Source of the DNA: Syntrophales bacterium
GTDB taxonomy: Bacteria; Desulfobacterota; Syntrophia; Syntrophales; UBA8958
Length of the DNA stretch: 14,641 nt
Direction of reading: 5' to 3'
NCBI GenBank assembly: GCA_023231165.1
Contig: JALNVY010000037.1
Span: 1-14,641 of the forward strand
The position numbers and the translations under genes were made by a program. Positions within the stretch are counted from its first letter, which is position 1. Each line of letters starts with the position of its first letter. This document shows, in pieces, positions 7,107 through 12,557 of the stretch. The notes under the pieces are model-generated. The model was not told where the DNA came from and searched no databases. It worked only from the letters and a program-made list of their open reading frames with translations.

Positions 7107-9131
7107 TTAATAACGATTTACTTCCTGATTTGCCAGGAATTGAGTGTAAATTGCTGTTTCTCTGAAAGTCTTGAATTGCTCATCCGACTTTAAATGTTCA
7201 AATACATTAAAACCGTGCTTCAGCGAAATTTCAAGGTAGCTTTTACATTCCTCGAATTTATTCTGGCGTGCAAATACGCCTGCTATTCGATAATTGGTTA
7301 TTCCTTTATAGGCCTGTGCTATTTTACTTAGTGCTTTATACTCCGCAATGGCTCGATCATAGAGCCCGGCTTTTTCGTATTCCATGGATAAGCTCATCCT
7401 CGCCAAAACATTATTCGGCTTCTTCTCCACCGCAATCCGGAAATGCCTGATTGCCTCTTCCCTATTGCCCTGTGCCACGAGGATAGCTCCTAATTTGTTA
7501 TGGGCTTCGCCGTCATCGTTATCCGGGTCGAGTTCGATGGCCTTCGCTAAAAGTTTTTTTGCCTCGTCCGGATAACCTCTCTGATACTGATTCCAACCAA
7601 GATTGGCATATGCAACCGCGTATTCCGGATTTATGGTTATTGCACGGGAATAGTATGAAGCGGCATTAATATAATCACCCTTCTTCCCCAAACAGGCGCC
7701 GTAATTATTAAGAGGGGCGTCATATTTCGGATTAATCGCAATGGCCTTCCCAAAATAGATCATCGCTTCATCGGGTCTGTTTAACCGCATCAGTGCATCG
7801 CCAATGTCATTATAAGCGACGAAATTATCTTTCGTGATCTCAACGGCCCTGGTAAATAACGCATAGCTGTTGGAAAAATAGAGATTCTGGACCTTCGTTA
7901 GAGAAATAAAATATACCAGCAGGGCACAACAAAGGATGACTTTTAAGGTTTTGGAATACTCGCCCCTGATTCTTGCGTCACATTCCCATACCAGCATTAG
8001 AAACAGGCCGATCATCGGGATGTATATGTACCGGTTGGCCATTTCCGGCCAGAGCCCTGCCTGGATCAGACCGCCTACTGGCGCCAGGGTAATCAGAAAC
8101 CAGAACCAGCCCGTAAACAGCCAGGGGCGGCTTTTTCTCCATACGAAGGTCATTACTGTTATAAGCAAAATAGATGACAAGGCCAATAAAAAATGTGCCG
8201 TCGGAATCGATTTGGGAAAAGTATAGTAGACCGATAATTCGAAGGGCCATGCCATATTCCCCAGATATTTCATAATGGAAACAAAGAGGTTGTAGATTCT
8301 CAAATCCACCGGAACAAGGTCATGATTGATGACGTAGTGAAACTTCGCCATGGAGATCATCGATACATAGAATGAAATCAAAGACAGGATGATAAATGGC
8401 GCCTTTTCGAGAAAAAGAAAGGCAGCCTTCGACTTCCGGAAAGCAAGGAGCCTGACAAGGAAACACCGGAATGATGTCGTCCCTACGGCATCAATGGTAT
8501 CGTAAGCATCCCCCACCCTTCCGAATCTACCCAAAGGCCAGTAGTCCAATATCAGTAAGAGAAAAGGAAAAGTAATAATGCTGGGTTTGCTCATGAGGCC
8601 TAACGTGTAAGCACACAAAACAAGACCATACATCCATATTTTTTTCTTTTCGACATAATGAACGTAAGTATAAATGGCAATCATGAAAAACAGCGTGCTC
8701 AGAACGTTTTTTCTTTCTGCAACCCAGGCCACCGATTCCACATTGAGCGGATGAACGGCGAACAGGAGGGCGACGACGGCTGCCTTGTATCGCGCCCCGG
8801 TTATTCTGAAAATAATCAGGAATAAAAAGAGGGTATTGAGAATATGTATGGCTACATTGACCATGTGATGCGGGCCCGGCGCAAGACCGAAAAGTTGACA
8901 ATCCAGCATATGGGAAATCCAGGTCATCGGGTGCCAAGCGGAAGCACCCACAAAGCCAAAGGCCCACCGGATGGCCTCGATTGTCAGGCCATTCTGGACA
9001 TGGGGGTTTTCAGTAACATACATATAATCGTCAAAATTAAGAAACTGGTGATGCCTAACATCTCCGTAGGTAAAAAGGATGATCAGAATAATCGCACATG
9101 GAATAAAGACTTTAAGGAAAAGGGACTTCAT
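7107..9131 (-). CDS. TMTC-like membrane protein with C-terminal TPR domain (putative O-mannosyltransferase type)
   Basis: The 674-residue protein begins with a membrane helix followed by FLNFDDYMYVTENPHVQNGL (30-49), then WHPMTWISHMLDCQLFGL (66-83), HPLNVESVAWVAERKNVLST (127-146) and further hydrophobic segments to about residue 410. The C-terminal part (about 437-645) is a run of TPR repeats, for example AYNDIGDALMRLNRPDEAMI and AYANLGWNQYQRGYPDEAKK. This architecture, many membrane helices plus a TPR tail with an FDD loop motif, is that of bacterial relatives of eukaryotic TMTC1-4, protein O-mannosyltransferases of the GT-C class. In bacteria the acceptor is generally unknown. It is the first gene after the pilin, beyond the hairpin terminator, with a weak ribosome site before ATG 9131. 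A role in glycosylating an extracytoplasmic protein such as the pilin is inferred. Confidence 0.82.
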   Translation of the reverse strand: MKSLFLKVFIPCAIILIILFTYGDVRHHQFLNFDDYMYVTENPHVQNGLTIEAIRWAFGFVGASAWHPMTWISHMLDCQLFGLAPGPHHMVNVAIHILNTLFLFLIIFRITGARYKAAVVALLFAVHPLNVESVAWVAERKNVLSTLFFMIAIYTYVHYVEKKKIWMYGLVLCAYTLGLMSKPSIITFPFLLLILDYWPLGRFGRVGDAYDTIDAVGTTSFRCFLVRLLAFRKSKAAFLFLEKAPFIILSLISFYVSMISMAKFHYVINHDLVPVDLRIYNLFVSIMKYLGNMAWPFELSVYYTFPKSIPTAHFLLALSSILLITVMTFVWRKSRPWLFTGWFWFLITLAPVGGLIQAGLWPEMANRYIYIPMIGLFLMLVWECDARIRGEYSKTLKVILCCALLVYFISLTKVQNLYFSNSYALFTRAVEITKDNFVAYNDIGDALMRLNRPDEAMIYFGKAIAINPKYDAPLNNYGACLGKKGDYINAASYYSRAITINPEYAVAYANLGWNQYQRGYPDEAKKLLAKAIELDPDNDDGEAHNKLGAILVAQGNREEAIRHFRIAVEKKPNNVLARMSLSMEYEKAGLYDRAIAEYKALSKIAQAYKGITNYRIAGVFARQNKFEECKSYLEISLKHGFNVFEHLKSDEQFKTFRETAIYTQFLANQEVNRY

Positions 9132-9170
9132 GTTGAATTCTTTCAGAGGTATGCGGATTTACCTTGAAGT

Positions 9171-9209
9171 AAAAAGATAGCTGACCACAAAGTGGTCAGC
9201 TATCTTTTT
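9171..9209 (-). terminator. Rho-independent terminator after the pilin gene
   Basis: AAAAAGATAGCTGACCAC (9171-9188) and GTGGTCAGCTATCTTTTT (9192-9209) form a perfect 18-bp inverted repeat with a 3-nt loop. Read on the minus strand, the stem ends in a T-run, giving a strong intrinsic terminator 91 bp beyond the pilin stop codon. A and T runs on both sides make it look bidirectional. It should separate high-level pilin mRNA from the downstream membrane proteins, which would then rely on partial read-through or an internal promoter. Confidence 0.9.
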
Positions 9210-9246
9210 TTCAATGCCGGTATTTTTGTTCTGCTTCAGAATTTAC

Positions 9247-9292
9247 GTGACCGTTAAAACTATATTGTCCTCACATACTGAGACAAGGTCAC
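9247..9292 (-). repeat. Nested inverted repeat in the pilin 3' untranslated region
   Basis: An outer pair GTGACC (9247-9252) / GGTCAC (9287-9292) encloses an inner hairpin TTGTC-C-TCA / TGA-GACAA (9265-9273 and 9279-9286) with a 5-nt CATAC loop and one bulged base. The right outer arm abuts the inner stem, while the left is separated by 12 nt. It lies between the pilin stop and the terminator and may stabilise the mRNA 3' end. Confidence 0.4.
9259..9286 (-). promoter_or_regulatory. Possible weak sigma-70 promoter for the downstream membrane-protein genes
   Basis: TTGTCT (9281-9286), a 16-bp spacer and TATAGT (9259-9264; 5 of 6 to the -10 consensus) lie between the pilin stop and the TMTC-like gene, overlapping the hairpin described there. 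A transcript from it would still have to pass the strong terminator at 9171-9209, which weakens the case. Confidence 0.2.
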
Positions 9293-9299
9293 CTAAGGT

Positions 9300-9689
9300 T
9301 TAGTCATGCATTATAAACTGTTTGGTTGTTGTGGGAGATGGAGTAGTAAAAGAATTCCAACCAGCAGGCCCAGATGTAACAGTTACGGTTACGGTTGGGC
9401 CAAGAGACCATGTACCCGCAAAATCCCCAAGATTAACGCCGCCATTCGCGGCTGGCCCGTTGGTTGCCGAATATCCTGAAGCTGCGTTTAAAAGCCCCTT
9501 CGCGTAGTCTTGGCTTGCGGATGATTGCAATGCACCTAAAGCGCCCTCAATAGCCTTTTGTCGAGCCTGGCCCTGCATGTCAAAGTACTTGGGGATGGCG
9601 ACGGCAGCAAGGATACCCAGGATCACCAGTACGGCGATGATTTCGATCAACGTAAAACCTTTTTGATCTCTCAATTTCTTTTTCAGCAT
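9300..9689 (-). CDS. pilA: Type IV prepilin (PilA/MshA-like major pilin candidate)
   Basis: The 129-residue protein has a classical class III signal: a basic leader MLKKKLRDQKG, prepilin-peptidase cleavage expected between Gly11 and Phe12, then FTLIEIIAVLVILGILAAVA with Glu at mature position 5. It is thus N-methylated and polymerised into a pilus anchored by PilC and powered by PilB. The mature protein is 118 residues and has no cysteine, so the usual C-terminal disulfide loop of longer pilins is missing. The segment PKYFDMQGQARQKAIEGALG recalls MshA-type pilins. The C-terminal part is Ser/Thr-rich (TVTVTVTS at 99-106, SFTTPSPTTT at 113-122). ATG 9689 follows a near-perfect AAGGAGG (9697-9703) at 7 nt. 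Its own promoter, strong ribosome site and terminator indicate a highly expressed monocistronic unit. The symbol pilA is by analogy; mshA would be an alternative. Confidence 0.9.
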   Translation of the reverse strand: MLKKKLRDQKGFTLIEIIAVLVILGILAAVAIPKYFDMQGQARQKAIEGALGALQSSASQDYAKGLLNAASGYSATNGPAANGGVNLGDFAGTWSLGPTVTVTVTSGPAGWNSFTTPSPTTTKQFIMHD

Positions 9690-9757
9690 CTTCCTTCCTC
9701 CTTCTTTTTATGATTAATGGATTTCCGTGTCTGTGCTTTTTCGTTTTTCTTATTCAT
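9683..9757 (-). CDS. Small Lys-rich upstream ORF overlapping the pilin start
   Basis: A 24-codon frame starts at ATG 9757, begins MNKKNEKAQTRKSINH, is dominated by Lys and Glu, and ends in a TGA (9683-9685) that overlaps the first codons of the pilin gene by 7 nt. A GGGAGG (9775-9780) lies about 17 nt before the ATG, too far for that codon but well placed (5 nt) for an in-frame ATT. It runs through the pilin Shine-Dalgarno site, so translating it would affect pilin initiation. Low coding complexity means it may be a purine-rich leader read by chance. Confidence 0.25.
   Translation of the reverse strand: MNKKNEKAQTRKSINHKKKEEGRC
9697..9703 (-). promoter_or_regulatory. Strong Shine-Dalgarno site of the pilin gene
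   Basis: The minus strand reads AAGGAGG followed by AAGGAAG and then ATG, close to a perfect anti-16S match at 7 nt spacing. It fixes the pilin start at 9689 and is clearly stronger than the ribosome sites of the downstream membrane-protein genes. Confidence 0.85.
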
Positions 9758-9812
9758 AACGACGCGAATCTTCACCTCCCTTTCGCTTTTAATTTCTTGT
9801 TCTCTTTACTAT

Positions 9813-9828
9813 AGCATATAATGCGCCA
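9813..9828 (-). promoter_or_regulatory. Candidate sigma-54 (-24/-12) promoter of the pilin gene
   Basis: The minus strand reads TGGCGC (9823-9828), ATTAT, ATGCT (9813-9817). The invariant GG and GC doublets have the correct 10-nt spacing, and the match to TGGCAC-N5-TTGCW is 9 of 11. Transcription would start near 9802 with a leader of about 112 nt. Pilin genes are commonly sigma-54 dependent, and a sigma-54 activator is encoded immediately upstream. An overlapping sigma-70-like pair, TTGATT-N16-TATAGT, is an alternative reading. Confidence 0.5.
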
Positions 9829-9848
9829 GAATCAAGTACGCTATTCGA

Positions 9849-9872
9849 TTGTGTCTATAAAACATGACGCAA
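9849..9872 (-). promoter_or_regulatory. Imperfect inverted repeat, candidate activator-binding site upstream of the pilin promoter
   Basis: On the minus strand TTGCGTC and GACACAA flank a 10-bp spacer, an inverted repeat matching at 6 of 7 positions. The plus-strand half TTGTGTC contains GTGTC, the core described for PilR sites upstream of Pseudomonas pilA. Its centre is about 58 bp before the predicted start, rather close for a sigma-54 enhancer. Suggestive only. Confidence 0.25.
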
Positions 9873-9986
9873 CCGCAACTCATTGATCATTAGATGGTTT
9901 TTGATGAAGTCCCTTAAAGGGCGTGATCCACTCGCGGGCAATGCACCCCACCTTCCAGGCCCCATCTCCAAAGTTTGCCACACAGC

Positions 9987-11324
9987 CTACAAATCTTGTA
10001 GCTTTTTGAGTGTGGCGACGTCGATCTGGTATTTTTTGATCCGGTGCCAGAGGCTCCGCGGGTTGATGCCGAGCAATTGGGCGGCCCGTGCCTGAACACC
10101 GCCTGCCCGGTTTATCGCCTCGATGATCATCCCCTTTTCGATCTCCATCAGCCTTTCGTCAAGAGGCTGACCCACCCCTGCGTTTACGCCACCCTGAGGA
10201 GGAACCTCACCGGTCATTGCCGCCGGAAGATGCGCTGCATCAATGGTCCGGCCCGTCCCCTCCGCGAATATTGCCGCCCGCTCGATGACGTTCGACAGCT
10301 CCCTGATGTTTCCCGGCCAGCCGTATCCGAGAATAATCTGCATTGCCCGCTGGGATATTTTCAGATCTTTCCCGGACCGTTCGAGGAAATTTTCAATAAG
10401 AAACGGGATGTCCTCCCGTCGTTCCCTTAGCGGCGGCAGATAGAGGGGAAAAACATTCAGACGGTAGAAAAGATCCTCCCGGAATGCACCTGTTTTGACC
10501 ATCTCTGGCAGATTCTTGTTCGTAGCCGTGATGAAGCGGATATCTACACGGATCGTCTGCGCACCACCCACCCGCTCGAACTCTTTCTCCTGCAGAACAC
10601 GGAGCAGTTTTGCCTGGGTTGCCGACGGCATGTCGCCGATTTCATCGAGGAAAATCGCCCCGCCGTCTGCCAGTTCGAATTTCCCCTTCTTCTGGGCGAT
10701 CGCCCCGGTGAAGGCCCCCTTCTCGTGTCCGAAGAGTTCGCTCTCCAGGAGACCCTCCGGAATGGCCACGCAGTTGATCTTGACAAAAGGTCTGCCTTTG
10801 CGGAGGCTGTGTTCGTAAAGGCTCGTCGCGACAAGCTCCTTCCCCGTGCCGCTCTCCCCGGAGATGAGGACCGTCGAGTCGGTCGGCGCCACCTTCAGGA
10901 TCTGGCCGAAGATCCCCCGCATGGCGCGGCTCTGTCCGATGATCTCGGGAAACAGTTCCCTCGCCTCGACCTTTCCGAGGAGGTTGGTAACCTGGCCGAG
11001 CACTTTGTGGAGATGTTCGATGTCCTTATGCCCGCTTCCGTCATCGGCGTTCCCCGGGCTCTGGGCCAGAACGGGAAGCCTCTCGGCGTTCCGGACGAAT
11101 TTCGTGATCGGTTTGAGGATCAGCGTAAGGATCAGATAACTGCAGGCCACGGAAAGGAGAACCGCGGCGCCGCCGATATATAGGATCTGCGTAACCGGCT
11201 CGCTATTCCTCTCCATGTAGCTGGAGGTGATCCGGTAGGTAACGATTACCGCCAAGATGGAGATGCCGCTGAAGATGACCGGGATCAGAATATAGGGACT
11301 GATGCGGAAATCTTTTCGTTTCAC
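9987..11324 (-). CDS. Membrane-anchored sigma-54-dependent transcriptional activator without a receiver domain
   Basis: From GTG 11324 the protein has 445 residues: two membrane helices (about 10-31 and 45-70) with a very short outer loop, a HAMP-like linker (KPITKFVRNAERLP), then a complete AAA+ domain and a Fis-type helix-turn-helix. The AAA+ part has Walker A GESGTGKE (156-163), the sigma-54 contact loop GAFTGA (203-208) and Walker B AIFLDEIG (223-230); the DNA-binding helices include ARAAQLLGINPRSLWHRIKK (412-431). Unlike PilR/NtrC there is no phosphoacceptor domain, so any signal likely enters through the membrane part or a partner. GTG 11324 overlaps the pilC stop by one base, suggesting translational coupling; an in-frame GTG at 11351 would add nine residues, and neither has a clear ribosome site. 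Its position between pilC and the pilin makes pilin control the likely job (inference). Confidence 0.9.
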   Translation of the reverse strand: MKRKDFRISPYILIPVIFSGISILAVIVTYRITSSYMERNSEPVTQILYIGGAAVLLSVACSYLILTLILKPITKFVRNAERLPVLAQSPGNADDGSGHKDIEHLHKVLGQVTNLLGKVEARELFPEIIGQSRAMRGIFGQILKVAPTDSTVLISGESGTGKELVATSLYEHSLRKGRPFVKINCVAIPEGLLESELFGHEKGAFTGAIAQKKGKFELADGGAIFLDEIGDMPSATQAKLLRVLQEKEFERVGGAQTIRVDIRFITATNKNLPEMVKTGAFREDLFYRLNVFPLYLPPLRERREDIPFLIENFLERSGKDLKISQRAMQIILGYGWPGNIRELSNVIERAAIFAEGTGRTIDAAHLPAAMTGEVPPQGGVNAGVGQPLDERLMEIEKGMIIEAINRAGGVQARAAQLLGINPRSLWHRIKKYQIDVATLKKLQDL

Positions 11325-12553
11325 TACTTGACCATCTTGGTCATGTCCCACATGGGCATATAGATCGCCAAAGCGAAAAACCCGACGACGCCGGCCAGCC
11401 CGACGATCAGGATGGGACCGATATTGTCCGAGAGCCGCTTGACGGCGTAGGCAACCTCATCGTCGTAATGGATGGCGATCTGGCGGAGCATGTCCTCGAT
11501 ATTTCCGGACTCCTCTCCGATGGCGACCATGTCCACGACCATCGGCGTGAAGTATTTTGCCGAACCCAAGGGGCCCGAGATCCCCTGGCCTTCCTTTATC
11601 TTTTCACTTATCCGGTCGAATTCACGAGAGATCGCCGTGTTGCCGATCGTCCCGGAGAGAACCTCCATCGCCTGCATCACGGGGACGCCGCTAGCCTGCA
11701 GAATCGCGAAGATGCTAGCGAATCTGGACATCGCCGCCTTCTGGAACAAGGGTCCGAAGAGAGGCATTTTCAGGTAAAAGGTGTCCAGCGCATAGCGGCC
11801 GTTAACGGTTTTGAAGTAGGTGTGCAGCACGACGATCAAGCCTACCACCCCCGCGATCAGGATGTACCAGTAATTGGCGAGCCCCTGATACATGAGCATG
11901 GCGACCTTCGTTGGCCACGGCAGCGTCAAACCCGTCTTGGCGAAGATCGTAGCGAACTTGGGGATGACGAAGGTCAGCAGGACGAAAAAAGCAACGGCCA
12001 GGGCGATCAGTACTATAAACGGGTACTGGAGGGCGGATTTGATGTCCGACTTGATCTTCGCCTCGTGTTCGATGATGTCGATCAAGCGCCCGAGGATGTC
12101 GGGGACGGTGCCGCTGATCTCGCCCGCGTGGATCATGCTGAGGTAAAGAGGTGAGAAAAGTGCGGGGTGCTTTTTCATCGCCTCGTGGAGCGTGGCGCCC
12201 GCCCGGATGTCCTGGCCGATCAGCCCAACGGCGCGTTTCATGGTTTTGTTTTGGGTCTGGTTTTCGAGGACCTGGAGGAGCCGGAGGAGCGGCACCCCCG
12301 CCTGCATCATGGAACGGAACTGCTTGGTGAAAAGGATCAGATCACCGATTTTCACCCTGCTCAGGCTCTCCTTGATCCTCGCGAAGAAGGAACCACCCGC
12401 CGCCGGGGCGGCGCCTGATGCTGCCGTTACCCTGGAAGGGATGTAGCCCCGGGACAGCAAAAGATTTTCCGCCATTTCGACGGAGTCGGCCACGATCGAC
12501 CCCTTGACGTTCATCCCGTTTTCATTGATTGCCTGGTAAGAAAAATTCGCCAT
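11324..12553 (-). CDS. pilC: Type IV pilus inner-membrane platform protein PilC (GspF family)
   Basis: The 409-residue protein starts MANFSYQAINENGMNVKGSI, a typical PilC/GspF N-terminus, and contains two T2SSF repeats. The first (about 70-195) includes LILFTKQFRSMMQAGVPLLR and LSMIHAGEISGTVPDILGRL; the second (about 273-400) includes SRFASIFAILQASGVPVMQA and MVAIGEESGNIEDMLRQIA. Membrane segments are at about 177-197, 230-245 and 379-400. It sits in the inner membrane, coupling the PilB ATPase to pilin polymerisation. I chose ATG 12553 because it is 4 bp after the pilB stop and gives the family N-terminus; a 24-residue extension to 12625 overlaps pilB and does not look like PilC. There is no clear Shine-Dalgarno site, so translational coupling to pilB is likely. 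Length is normal. It could equally be named as a type II secretion GspF, but the neighbouring pilin favours pili. Confidence 0.93.
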   Translation of the reverse strand: MANFSYQAINENGMNVKGSIVADSVEMAENLLLSRGYIPSRVTAASGAAPAAGGSFFARIKESLSRVKIGDLILFTKQFRSMMQAGVPLLRLLQVLENQTQNKTMKRAVGLIGQDIRAGATLHEAMKKHPALFSPLYLSMIHAGEISGTVPDILGRLIDIIEHEAKIKSDIKSALQYPFIVLIALAVAFFVLLTFVIPKFATIFAKTGLTLPWPTKVAMLMYQGLANYWYILIAGVVGLIVVLHTYFKTVNGRYALDTFYLKMPLFGPLFQKAAMSRFASIFAILQASGVPVMQAMEVLSGTIGNTAISREFDRISEKIKEGQGISGPLGSAKYFTPMVVDMVAIGEESGNIEDMLRQIAIHYDDEVAYAVKRLSDNIGPILIVGLAGVVGFFALAIYMPMWDMTKMVK

Positions 12554-12557
12554 ACCG

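Noticed and set aside
9907..9922. CCCTTTAAGGG palindrome downstream of the sigma-54 activator gene as a terminator
   Set aside because: Stem of about 4 bp with no clean T-run; I see no convincing terminator between the activator and pilin genes.
9941..9957. Second -24/-12-like sequence TGGAAG-N5-GTGCA upstream of the pilin
   Set aside because: Poorer match in the -24 element than the site at 9813-9828 and would give a leader of about 240 nt.
11468..12154. Long open frame on the plus strand (228 codons) opposite pilC
   Set aside because: It is antisense to a clearly recognised gene in G+C-rich sequence, its product is rich in Asp, Arg, Gly and His without any family motif, and it has no plausible ribosome site.
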